Positions 1-7,147 are shown, numbered from the stretch's first letter. The stretch: DNA of 12,292 bases from Clostridiaceae bacterium (GCA_016281115.1 JAEEHZ010000045.1:1-12292), one strand, 5' to 3'. Translations and numbers: made by a program. The notes: generated from the letters alone by a model not told the origin.

Positions 1-1
1 C

Positions 2-1117
2 GATACCGATTCTATAAATCATCTTGATACGGATAAAATCAACACGGATCTGGAGCCGCTTACACTTGCTCAGGCAAACGCCCTCGGCAAGGACAAATAT
101 CTGAAACTCAGGGGACAGGTAGTTTATATTTACGGCGGAAACACAGTCATTTTAGAAGAACAAGACGAAAAAGGTATCGTTACAAGCTATCGTATTTTCG
201 ACAAAAAGGGCGTTGCCGCAGGAAAATATCCGCTTAACGCTTTGGTCGAAGTTGTGGGAACATCAAGCCTGTATCTTTCTTCGCTTCAGATAAGCACACC
301 CGAGGAAGTTTCTGTAATAAAGTCAAATTTGCCGCCCATTGACCCTGTTGAGGTTGATATAAAAGATGTAGGCGATTATTTATCAACAAAAATACTTATT
401 AAAAATGTTAAGATTACCGCTTACTCAGCCGCTTCCATAATGGCGGAGCGCGACGGAATATCATATAAATGCTACCGTCCTGCTCCGATGCCTGAGGGCA
501 GCGGTATGGGCAGTATAGTAAATCTTGTATGCGTGCCTTATATTTACGATGGCAGTGTTATGATAAGTGTGGCTTATGAGTCTGACTATGATATTGTGGA
601 GAGCCATAACGACGATTTAACTGATAACGATACAAACACCGAATTTTCTTATACGGGCGGTTATACTTATTTTGACTGTACAGAAAACAGTATATCAAAT
701 CTGTCGTCTTTAGGTTATGTTTTGCTTACCCACGGCGACTATGCCGCAGGCGGACGAACAAGCGACAAGTCTATATCCGCGTTAGAGTTTATATATGATT
801 TTGATGAGGACTACGCCTTAGCCGAGCCTGAATGTGCATATGTATTCGAAAAAAGCCCCGACGGCAACTATTATATGAAAAATGCCGCATCGGGATTGTA
901 CATTTGCGCAACAAGAAATTCCACAAAATGCACACTTACCGAAACGCCCGAAGAGCCTGTTGAGGTAGTTGCAAATATAGACGGAACGCTTTCTATAGTC
1001 GACATAGCCACACAAAGGTATTTTACATTGATAAATACAGATAAGGGTTATGTTTTCAGATGGTATTACGATCTGCGCGATGAAGCCATGCTTACGCTTT
1101 TCGCACAAGAGGAGTAA
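2..1117 (+). CDS. OB-fold repeat protein, 5' end cut by window edge
   Basis: The reading frame is open from the window's first bases to the TAA at 1115-1117, so at least 371 residues are visible and the true start lies outside. Visible residues about 32-100 (LKLRGQVVYIYGGNTVIL, then a strand-rich stretch ending VEVVGTSSLYLSSLQI) look like an OB-fold of the kind found in secreted nuclease-associated proteins. A Pro-rich linker leads to a second, similar unit at about 118-195. The remainder, about 210-371, is beta-rich, with repeated aromatic and Gly-Asp turns; NYYMKNAASGLYI at about 287-299 resembles strand motifs of ricin-like or other ligand-binding beta domains. No catalytic motif is visible. 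I infer an extracellular protein, but its signal peptide would be outside the window. It is convergent with cinA and shares a terminator with it. An internal TTG at 242 is not a credible start, because the first OB-like unit begins well before it. Confidence 0.75.
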   Translation, partial: DTDSINHLDTDKINTDLEPLTLAQANALGKDKYLKLRGQVVYIYGGNTVILEEQDEKGIVTSYRIFDKKGVAAGKYPLNALVEVVGTSSLYLSSLQISTPEEVSVIKSNLPPIDPVEVDIKDVGDYLSTKILIKNVKITAYSAASIMAERDGISYKCYRPAPMPEGSGMGSIVNLVCVPYIYDGSVMISVAYESDYDIVESHNDDLTDNDTNTEFSYTGGYTYFDCTENSISNLSSLGYVLLTHGDYAAGGRTSDKSISALEFIYDFDEDYALAEPECAYVFEKSPDGNYYMKNAASGLYICATRNSTKCTLTETPEEPVEVVANIDGTLSIVDIATQRYFTLINTDKGYVFRWYYDLRDEAMLTLFAQEE

Positions 1118-1148
1118 TCCGGTATTAAATTAAATTCATAAACAAAAG

Positions 1149-1179
1149 GCCTGCACGGGTATCTGACACCCATGCAGGC
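1149..1179. terminator. Bidirectional hairpin terminator between convergent genes
   Basis: Arms 1149-1160 and 1168-1179 form a 12-bp GC-rich stem with a 7-nt loop. One position is C/A on the plus-strand RNA but a U-G wobble on the minus-strand RNA, so the fold is slightly better for cinA transcripts. T-rich sequence follows on both sides (tttaatgtttt on plus; cttttgttt on minus). It lies in the 75-base gap between the stop of the OB-fold gene (1117) and the stop of cinA (1193), where it can serve both. Confidence 0.85.
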
Positions 1180-1192
1180 TTTAATGTTTTAT

Positions 1193-2443
1193 TTAACTTT
1201 TAATTAACTTTATTTCATCTATAGCAAGCGCAAAAGCGGAGGTTGCCGATAAAATACGTATATCGTCCCGCGTTCTGTTTCTGCCTTTGCAGAAATTGAA
1301 TTCTTTGCAAAAAGCGCCTCTTTTGCTTGCTATTCCGATATAAACAAGCCCAACGGGCTTTCCTTCATCTCCCTGCGGCCCTGCCAAGCCTGTTACAGAA
1401 ACAGCAATATCCGATCCGGAAATACTTCGGACATTTTCGGCCATTTGTATTGCGGTTTGTTTTGAAACTGTTCCATATGCGGACAAAGTATCTTTCTCAA
1501 CACTTAAAACCTCGTTTTTTATCCTGCTTGAATATGAGCATATCCCGCACTCAAACACCTTGCTTGCTCCGCTTACATCTGTTATAAGCTTGGAAATAAG
1601 ACCTCCTGTGCAGCTTTCGGCGGTTGAAATCGTCATATTGTTAACTTTAAGTAATTCTACCAAAGCTGTCTGCATATCGGGTGCATCGGTTGAGTAAACG
1701 TATTGATTATCTATAAGCTCAACAGCTTTTTCAACGGCTTTTTCAAGAATAGGGGAGTGCTTTTCTCTGTCCGATCTTAGCCCCAAACGGACGCGAACCA
1801 TGCCTGTGTATGCGTATGTCGCATATGTTATTTCGGGAAAAAAATCAGTTATCGTGCTTATCCTTTTATCTACTTCTGATTCGGATATACCGTATGTTAA
1901 TATGTTTTTTGTGAACACACGCTGATCACTTATTCTTTCTAAATACGGAATTGCATATGACTCAAACATAGGTATCATTTCTTTTGGAGGACCGGGGAAC
2001 ATCATCAAAGCTTTGTTTTGTTCTTCAAGAATGAAACCGGGTGCAGTTCCGTTCGGGTTATACATAACGGTGCAGTTTTTAGGAAGATACGCCTGCTTTT
2101 TGTTGTTTTGCGACATTGCTTTGCCCGATCTTTCAAAATAACCGCATATATCATCATATATGTCTTTGTGAAATATCATTGGCACGTCAAAATACTCGCA
2201 CGCCGCCTCTTTCGATAAATCATCAGCTGTGGGACCCAATCCGCCTGTCGTTATTATAATGTCGCAATCGGAATATTCTTGGTTTAATATCCTTTTGAAT
2301 CTTTCGGCATTATCGCCTACGGTAATTCGTTTATATACATTTATGCCGTAAAGAGCAAGCATTTTTGAAATGTACACGGCGTTTGTGTCTGTTATTTCGC
2401 CAAGCAGAATTTCGGTTCCTATTGAAATAATCGTTGCGTTCAC
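1193..2443 (-). CDS. cinA: CinA: competence/damage-inducible protein, NMN deamidase family
   Basis: A 416-residue protein of the normal two-domain CinA length. Residues 1-170 form the MoCF-binding/COG1058 domain, with GTEIL at 9-13 and TTGGLGPT at 65-72. Residues from about 255 on form the CinA C-terminal (PncC) domain, with AESCTGGL at 275-282 and SVTGLAGP at 349-356, the signatures of nicotinamide-nucleotide amidohydrolase. In characterised relatives this domain deamidates NMN to NaMN for pyridine-nucleotide salvage, and the N-terminal domain has ADP-ribose pyrophosphatase activity. The start is GTG at 2443: an SD-like GGGGTGAT lies 5 nt upstream, and the nearby ATG is out of frame. It follows the KdsC-like gene on the same strand by 63 bases, separated by an inverted repeat, so it may be the last gene of the sugar operon or may be separately controlled. 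No functional link to the sugar genes is evident. Confidence 0.96.
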   Translation of the reverse strand: MNATIISIGTEILLGEITDTNAVYISKMLALYGINVYKRITVGDNAERFKRILNQEYSDCDIIITTGGLGPTADDLSKEAACEYFDVPMIFHKDIYDDICGYFERSGKAMSQNNKKQAYLPKNCTVMYNPNGTAPGFILEEQNKALMMFPGPPKEMIPMFESYAIPYLERISDQRVFTKNILTYGISESEVDKRISTITDFFPEITYATYAYTGMVRVRLGLRSDREKHSPILEKAVEKAVELIDNQYVYSTDAPDMQTALVELLKVNNMTISTAESCTGGLISKLITDVSGASKVFECGICSYSSRIKNEVLSVEKDTLSAYGTVSKQTAIQMAENVRSISGSDIAVSVTGLAGPQGDEGKPVGLVYIGIASKRGAFCKEFNFCKGRNRTRDDIRILSATSAFALAIDEIKLIKS

Positions 2444-2469
2444 TGGTCATCACCCCACTATAATAATAC

Positions 2470-2501
2470 TGCGCAGAACACCACATTATGTATTCTGCGC
2501 A
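2470..2501 (-). repeat. Perfect 9-bp inverted repeat in the gap before cinA
   Basis: Arms TGCGCAGAA (2470-2478) and TTCTGCGCA (2493-2501) are perfect complements around a 14-nt spacer, in the 63-base gap between the KdsC-like stop and the cinA start. On the transcribed (minus) strand it is followed by agtattattatag, which is only partly U-rich. It could be a weak intrinsic terminator or attenuator, an RNA-processing hairpin, or a DNA operator. The palindrome is seen directly; the role is inferred. Confidence 0.55.
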
Positions 2502-2506
2502 TAAAA

Positions 2507-2980
2507 TTATCTGTTTAATAAATAATCTATAAAGTCACGCACCGCACCGTGTCCGCCGTCATGCTCACATATAAAGTCGGCGTATTCTTTTACCGATTTG
2601 TGCGCGTCATTGGGGCAGGCTGATATACCGCACAGCTTCATACATTCCAAATCGTTAAGGTCATCGCCTATGTAAGCAACATTTTGTACAGTGAGATTAA
2701 GCTTGCCGAGCATATCTGCCATTGCAGCGGGTTTATCGGTGACACCTTGATATAATTCGGAAATTCCGACTTCTTTTGCGCGGTTGGCAACTATTTCTGA
2801 GGTCCTGCCGGTAATTATAGCGGTTTTTATTCCGGCTTTTCTAAGCAAAACATTCAGCCCATAGCCGTCTTTACTGCTGAAGGCTTTCATTACCTCGCCG
2901 TTGTTGCCTATATATATTTTTCCGTCGGTCATTGTACCGTCTACATCCATTATAAGAAGCTTAATATTGTGATCCATCAT
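2507..2980 (-). CDS. KdsC-like HAD phosphatase (ulosonate-phosphate phosphatase family)
   Basis: A 157-residue, cap-less HAD protein of the KdsC / NeuA C-terminal type. Motif I is DVDGT (nucleophile D12, acid/base D14), motif II TGRTS begins at T57, K83 is the motif III lysine, and GDDLND at 105-110 is motif IV binding Mg2+. The C-terminal GGHGAVRD (142-149) is the tail seen in KdsC tetramers. Family members remove phosphate from Kdo-8-P or from sialic-type 9-phosphates. The true substrate here is unknown; Kdo itself is unlikely in a Gram-positive. I place the start at ATG 2980, because AAAGGA sits 7 nt upstream; a TTG at 2983 and an ATG at 2977 are alternatives. It begins 11 bases after the aldolase stop, in the same operon as a NeuA-like cytidylyltransferase, which fits removal of phosphate before CMP activation. 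Confidence 0.9.
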   Translation of the reverse strand: MMDHNIKLLIMDVDGTMTDGKIYIGNNGEVMKAFSSKDGYGLNVLLRKAGIKTAIITGRTSEIVANRAKEVGISELYQGVTDKPAAMADMLGKLNLTVQNVAYIGDDLNDLECMKLCGISACPNDAHKSVKEYADFICEHDGGHGAVRDFIDYLLNR

Positions 2981-2991
2981 CAATATATCCT

Positions 2992-4008
2992 TTATTTATT
3001 CTTGGCTTGGCAGAATTTATCCCACATTTCCAAAACATACGGCTTTTTGCACTTTGTACGCATCTCATCCGGGATAGTGTGGATAAACTCTTCAAATTCC
3101 GTTACCGAAACGTCGTGCTCCGCAAGCAAATAACACGCAAAGTTCGGATGATAATGATGAAGCCCCGTTATGAACATATAGGGAGAGTATCCCCATTCTT
3201 TTTCTTTCTTTATGGGCATTATGTACTTGCTTATAAGATCAAGGATTTTTATTATATCATATTTGTTGCCGAGGGTCATATTGTAGTAGTTTGCGATAAG
3301 CTCTGTGTTAAGATTGCCCGCGCCTCTGCCCATACCGTAAAGGGAAGAGTCTATCACAAGGCGTCTGCTTGTTTCATATTCCAGAATATCCTGCGCCGTA
3401 ATAAAGGCAAGGTTCATATTGTTGTGAGAGTGAAATCCTATTACCGCCTCGGGAGCGAGAATGTTATCAAGTATTTTAAAATAGCGTCTGAAATCGGATT
3501 TTATCATATATCCGAAGCTGTCAACAATAGAAACGGCATACGGCTCAAGCTTTGCAATTTCTTTTGCAAGAGATGCGTATTCGTCAACTGTATAGTCAAT
3601 TGTAACCATCGGCTGTACAAACAGCTTATAGCCTGCTTCTTTTACCGCTTTTGACATTTTAAGAGCTTCTTCTACCTGATGCTTGTAGAATACGACCCTT
3701 ATTCCGTCTATTGAGTTACCTGTGTATGGTGTAAGATTTTCGGGCTTGAACTGCATAACGTCAGCCATTGCCAATATTACTGTACCGTCACGGTTTTCCG
3801 GCAAAAAGTCGCCTATCCTCTCAATTGTTTTGAATTGGGTCATATTGTCCTCATTTGCCGCAGCGTTAAGGTATCCTACCTCAACAAAATCGAGCTTTGC
3901 GTCAATAAGACTCTTTACGGTATCGCATATCATAGCATTGTCGAAATGCCAACCTGTTATGTAGCCTCCGTCACGTAAAGTACATTCAAGTAAATTAAAT
4001 TTATCCAT
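2992..4008 (-). CDS. DmpG/HMGL-like DRE-TIM metalloaldolase
   Basis: A 338-residue TIM-barrel aldolase/lyase. CTLRDGGY (9-16) carries the RDG signature with metal-binding D13. GFHSHNNMNLA (191-201) supplies H193 and H195, the other expected metal ligands. GMGRGAGN (225-232) is the conserved late-barrel glycine motif. Relatives include 4-hydroxy-2-oxovalerate aldolase, HMG-CoA lyase and isopropylmalate synthase. They make or break C-C bonds using an enolate of pyruvate or an acyl-CoA; length and the RDGG form point to the pyruvate-aldolase side. Between NeuA-like and KdsC-like genes, I infer that it forms a 2-keto-3-deoxy sugar acid. Start ATG 4008 has GGTGAT just upstream and opens directly on the first barrel strand. 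A 20-residue extension to TTG 4068 would overlap the upstream gene and lacks family sequence. A tight hairpin (4021-4037) lies just before the SD. Confidence 0.88.
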   Translation of the reverse strand: MDKFNLLECTLRDGGYITGWHFDNAMICDTVKSLIDAKLDFVEVGYLNAAANEDNMTQFKTIERIGDFLPENRDGTVILAMADVMQFKPENLTPYTGNSIDGIRVVFYKHQVEEALKMSKAVKEAGYKLFVQPMVTIDYTVDEYASLAKEIAKLEPYAVSIVDSFGYMIKSDFRRYFKILDNILAPEAVIGFHSHNNMNLAFITAQDILEYETSRRLVIDSSLYGMGRGAGNLNTELIANYYNMTLGNKYDIIKILDLISKYIMPIKKEKEWGYSPYMFITGLHHYHPNFACYLLAEHDVSVTEFEEFIHTIPDEMRTKCKKPYVLEMWDKFCQAKNK

Positions 4009-4020
4009 AACATCACCGTT

Positions 4021-4037
4021 TACACGCAACGCGTGTA
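4021..4037 (-). repeat. Tight 7-bp hairpin just upstream of the aldolase ribosome site
   Basis: TACACGC (4021-4027) and GCGTGTA (4031-4037) are perfect complements around a 3-nt loop, in the 49-base gap between the cytidylyltransferase stop and the aldolase start. On the mRNA the stem ends 3 nt before the GGTGAT ribosome site (4012-4017). No U tract follows, so a terminator is unlikely. Setting the ratio of aldolase to cytidylyltransferase by mRNA processing or by holding the ribosome site open is possible. Confidence 0.5.
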
Positions 4038-4057
4038 CCTTTCGGGAAAAGTATTGT

Positions 4058-4702
4058 TTACAGCTCAAGATTTAAAACTGCCTGTGCAAGGTCAAAGTCT
4101 TCGGGGTTATTGATATCAATAGATTCTTTGAAGCTCACTTCTTTTATATAAGGATTATTTCCTATCCTTCTGCCTGTCTTTAAATATGTTTCTTTAGGTA
4201 TTACATATATTCCCGAGGTTTCTCTATATATGGGCTTTAAGTCTTGACTTCGGGGAAGATTTGTGGCGTCAAAGTTAATGGGTCTGTTATCCTGCCACAA
4301 ATAGTCCTGTATTTTTACGGCACAGAACGCGCTGTCATATTTTCCGCTTAAAACAGCGTTTACACATTCTTTTATCGTTTCAACCGTAATAAACGGGGCT
4401 GTAGCGTGAGCGTATACGTATATGTCGGCGTCAACCAAATCAATAAAGCTTGAAAAGATCTGATTGAAATTGGATGTGGGAAGATCCAGCTTTTCATCAC
4501 GCTTTACAAAGTCAACACCGTCAACAAGGAACGGCACAACGTCGTCACTGCTGCAAAAAACGCTTACAGAATCAAAAACACGGCTTTCTTTAAGCGCCTC
4601 CAGCTGATATTGAATTAACGGCTTGTCCCCGAGTAATTTTGTGTTTTTACCGGGGAGCCTTTCATTATTAAGCTTTATGGGCATAATTGCTTTTATTATC
4701 AT
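4058..4702 (-). CDS. NeuA-like CMP-sugar synthetase (acylneuraminate cytidylyltransferase family)
   Basis: A 214-residue protein with a GT-A-type nucleotidyltransferase fold. The N-terminal nucleotide loop is AIMPIKLNNERLPGKNTK (5-22), a variant of the family's P-x-R-x-x-S-x-R-x-x-x-KN loop in which P8, R15, K19 and N20 remain. HATAPF (99-104) replaces the usual QPTSP-type motif. YRETSGIYVI (159-168) and DINNPEDFDLA (196-206) are the typical C-terminal metal/sugar-side signatures. The family transfers CMP from CTP to a 2-keto-3-deoxy sugar acid (Neu5Ac, Kdo, pseudaminic or legionaminic acid). The loop variant suggests a subfamily of unknown sugar specificity. Start ATG 4702 has GAGG 8 nt upstream. 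It lies 24 bases after the flippase stop and before the aldolase, in one operon. Confidence 0.9.
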   Translation of the reverse strand: MIIKAIMPIKLNNERLPGKNTKLLGDKPLIQYQLEALKESRVFDSVSVFCSSDDVVPFLVDGVDFVKRDEKLDLPTSNFNQIFSSFIDLVDADIYVYAHATAPFITVETIKECVNAVLSGKYDSAFCAVKIQDYLWQDNRPINFDATNLPRSQDLKPIYRETSGIYVIPKETYLKTGRRIGNNPYIKEVSFKESIDINNPEDFDLAQAVLNLEL

Positions 4703-4726
4703 CGCTTTACCTCAAATAAAACAAAA

Positions 4727-6298
4727 TTATTTTTTCTTTATCTTGTTAATTACAGCATATACAGGTTTTCTGAATACATCTTTTTCATAGTTATTCATAT
4801 ATATAAGCCAGTTAAGTGTGAAGAATATAATAGTGTAAACGATAATACCAACAAGTAATATTAAAAGATTTGCAGAAAAATCAATAAAATGACTTGCAAA
4901 TATTCCTAATCCCGTCATTGCTGCGGGCAATGCAAAACGGGGGAGCATAACTCTCCAAAACTTTGGAATATTTATTCTTATTCTTTTCCAATAGTACCAG
5001 TTCATTACAAACCAGGTACCTATTACGGAGCATATGTTTGTCATAAGCGCCGCACCGACAATACCCATATTATAAACGGCAGGGATTGTTGTGGCTACGT
5101 TGGCAATAGCCACACATAAATAAACAATAGAACGGAATTTGTGCTTATTTAGTGCTACTATGGAAGAATAAGCCACGTTTTGGATCAAAGGAACAACAGA
5201 AGGCACTATCAAAAGCAGTGCAACCCAATATGCTTTCAGACAGTCGGAACCGTATTCATCGCCTACCCAAAGATAAATAAACTGTCTGCCAAATACGGCA
5301 AAACCGGAAACAATCAGAGAAACTACGTAAAACTGGAGTCTGCCGACACGTATCAGAAGTTCGTCTATTGCACGCATATTTCCGTCGTTACAAAGACTGC
5401 TCACGATTTTTGTGATTTTGGGAGTTAACACATTTGAAATGTTAAGAGATATGTTTTGCGTTATCATTTCAAATGTTGCACCGATCTGGTATATACCTAC
5501 CCAAGCAAACTCCATAGCGTATCCGATTATAACTTTATCTGTTTGAGATTGCAGCTGATTAACAAGAGTAGCTATAAATACCCAGAACGTGAAGAAGAAC
5601 AGTTCTTTTAAAAGATTCTTTTCAGGCTTTTTGTAAAGTGGCTTTATATTTATCGCCTTTTTTATGTAAGCCCCATAAACAAAACGTATCAGTATGTTAA
5701 GAGTAAGGGATATACATATAAGGGATATTGGGGATGGCCAAATATAAAGTATTGCAATATTTGCAAATGCAGGTAGTATCGAAACGAAAATGTTTACAAT
5801 TTGTAAGAAAATGTATTTTTCGTATGACGTTATTACAGAGGTGTAAGGCGAAAACAAAAAACCAATTGAAACATTTACGCTCATCAAAAGTACCAATATG
5901 CGCATTGTCTCTATTTCGGATGCAGATTTGTTTCCGCCGTAAATATTGTCTACCAAAAATGTTAACACGGTGCCTCCGATAAGACACAGTGCGGCAATAA
6001 CTCTAAATATATTGAGAAACAATCCGTAAAGCTTGCGATATTGCTCAATATCGTTCTCACCCAAAGCTTTTGAAAGATATCTTATTACCGCCGTTCCCAT
6101 ACCGAGGCTCAGCAATCCCAGATAACTTACGATAGAAGACGCAGACGTATAAAGACCGTACTGGTCTTTGCCTAAAAGCGACAGCATCCACGGTGTGTAT
6201 ATGATCGGGATTATATTTCCAAGTATTAAGTTTATGTAAGAAAGAGCTACGCCTGCGCGCAGTTGGTTTACACCTTTTGTGCCGGTCCTTTTACCCAA
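4727..6298 (-). CDS. Wzx-like polysaccharide flippase (MATE/MOP superfamily)
   Basis: A 523-residue, highly hydrophobic protein with about 12-14 membrane segments, a typical length for Wzx/RfbX-type exporters. The N-terminal portion GNIIPIIYTPWMLSLLG (27-43), followed by the QYGLY turn at 46-50, is characteristic of the polysaccharide-biosynthesis/oligosaccharide-flippase family. The C-terminus is basic (INKIKKK), consistent with cytoplasmic ends. Such proteins turn lipid-linked oligosaccharides across the cytoplasmic membrane. The start is TTG 6298, with GGGAG 9 nt upstream; it overlaps the stop of the preceding glycosyltransferase-like gene by 8 bases, which suggests translational coupling. 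Its neighbours make and transfer a CMP-sugar, so the cargo probably carries that sugar. The substrate cannot be read from the sequence. Confidence 0.9.
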   Translation of the reverse strand: MGKRTGTKGVNQLRAGVALSYINLILGNIIPIIYTPWMLSLLGKDQYGLYTSASSIVSYLGLLSLGMGTAVIRYLSKALGENDIEQYRKLYGLFLNIFRVIAALCLIGGTVLTFLVDNIYGGNKSASEIETMRILVLLMSVNVSIGFLFSPYTSVITSYEKYIFLQIVNIFVSILPAFANIAILYIWPSPISLICISLTLNILIRFVYGAYIKKAINIKPLYKKPEKNLLKELFFFTFWVFIATLVNQLQSQTDKVIIGYAMEFAWVGIYQIGATFEMITQNISLNISNVLTPKITKIVSSLCNDGNMRAIDELLIRVGRLQFYVVSLIVSGFAVFGRQFIYLWVGDEYGSDCLKAYWVALLLIVPSVVPLIQNVAYSSIVALNKHKFRSIVYLCVAIANVATTIPAVYNMGIVGAALMTNICSVIGTWFVMNWYYWKRIRINIPKFWRVMLPRFALPAAMTGLGIFASHFIDFSANLLILLVGIIVYTIIFFTLNWLIYMNNYEKDVFRKPVYAVINKIKKK

Positions 6299-7091
6299 GT
6301 CGATTATCTCCCATTAGTTTATCAAAATCAACGCGCTCGAATATTTCCAATTTTCCGCCGCGTGTAGCGTTATATATTTTTATACCGTTTTCTTCGGCAA
6401 ACTGCTTTGCAAAATTATAACAACGGGTATTGTTGCGCATATCATGAACGACCTGATCTTTTATATCGTCATCATAACCCTCGCAAAAATAATCTTTAGA
6501 GTTATCATCAACAACTGTTTCTCCCAGTTCATTTATTGTCACTCTGTAATTGTGGTCTACACCAAGCAAATATATTTCTTTAAAGCCCATATATGCCGCA
6601 ATGCAAATGCAGGTAAATGTAACTGTTCCGCGGGAGTCCAGCTGCTTGTCTATTTCGGTGGAAAAGCTGTACGGAAAGTCAATTTTCCTGTTATAATTCG
6701 CTTTGAAATAATAAGCGTCTTTTATTTTTATATCATTGAACCATTTGACATTTATGGGTATAAACTTGATTTTTGAGCTTAATGCATTTATTTCGCCTAC
6801 GCTGTCGTGGAATATGTTGATGTCTTCGCAGGCGTAATATGTGGGTCGCCAATCCGTTTTATCAAAAATTTTATATATCCGGTTCATACCAAAAGTGATC
6901 TCGTTATTTTTAGCAAGCGTATCCAGATCGTCAGCTGTAAGACTGGGCCCGTTACCTATTACAAAACAACGTTCACCTTTATGTATATCTTTAAGCTTTC
7001 TGAGCTTTTTGGCATAGCGCGTTTTAGAGAAATCGGCAAATTTTTTGGCTTGTATGCGCGAAATAACAGATTTTAAGGGATGCAAAAACAC
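6291..7091 (-). CDS. GT42/DUF115-like putative glycosyltransferase
   Basis: A 266-residue soluble protein. FVIGNGPSL (43-51) is a Rossmann-type nucleotide loop shared by DUF115/MptE-like proteins, Maf flagellin glycosyltransferases and GT42 (Cst-type) sialyltransferases. Compared with GT42 from memory, several landmarks recur in order: FGMNRIY with N70, R154 followed by GTVTFTCICIAAYMGFKEIYLLGVD (described here in parts: FTCICIAAYMG, KEIYLLGVD 171-179), Y182, and VVHDMRNNTRCYNFA with H216 where GT42 has its catalytic His. This suggests transfer from a CMP-activated sugar, matching the NeuA-like gene in the same operon. A 6-hydroxymethylpterin kinase (MptE) role is the alternative for DUF115 proteins but fits the context poorly. 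The start is GTG 7091, with GGTGG 3-4 nt upstream (short spacing); TTG 7085 is another option. It is the first gene of the operon, about 30 bases after the promoter. Confidence 0.78.
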   Translation of the reverse strand: MFLHPLKSVISRIQAKKFADFSKTRYAKKLRKLKDIHKGERCFVIGNGPSLTADDLDTLAKNNEITFGMNRIYKIFDKTDWRPTYYACEDINIFHDSVGEINALSSKIKFIPINVKWFNDIKIKDAYYFKANYNRKIDFPYSFSTEIDKQLDSRGTVTFTCICIAAYMGFKEIYLLGVDHNYRVTINELGETVVDDNSKDYFCEGYDDDIKDQVVHDMRNNTRCYNFAKQFAEENGIKIYNATRGGKLEIFERVDFDKLMGDNRLG

Positions 7092-7119
7092 TCACCACCA
7101 TACAACTGTAATATACTTG

Positions 7120-7147
7120 ATTATATCATAACCAAGTAATTAGTCAA
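7120..7147 (-). promoter_or_regulatory. Extended -10 sigma-A promoter of the CMP-sugar operon
   Basis: On the minus strand, -35 TTGACT (7142-7147) and -10 TATAAT (7120-7125) are separated by 16 nt, and the -10 is preceded by TG one base upstream (TGATATAAT), an extended -10. The predicted start near 7113 leaves a leader of about 20 nt before the GTG at 7091. No convincing terminator separates it from the upstream membrane-protein gene, so read-through may also occur. Confidence 0.8.

Noticed and set aside
1..13. 13-base identity with a stretch near 11525 (cgataccgattct)
   Set aside because: Both encode Asp-Thr-Asp-Ser in unrelated proteins and flanks do not match; likely chance.
4009..4068. 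N-terminal extension of the aldolase to TTG 4068
   Set aside because: It would overlap the stop of the upstream gene, has no SD, and adds 20 residues with no family likeness; ATG 4008 has an SD and opens on the conserved barrel strand.
2507..4702. Reading the NeuA-like and KdsC-like genes as Kdo/lipopolysaccharide synthesis
   Set aside because: SpoVAE and Gram-positive signals argue against an outer membrane, no KdsA or lipid A gene is present, and these families also serve other ulosonic acids.
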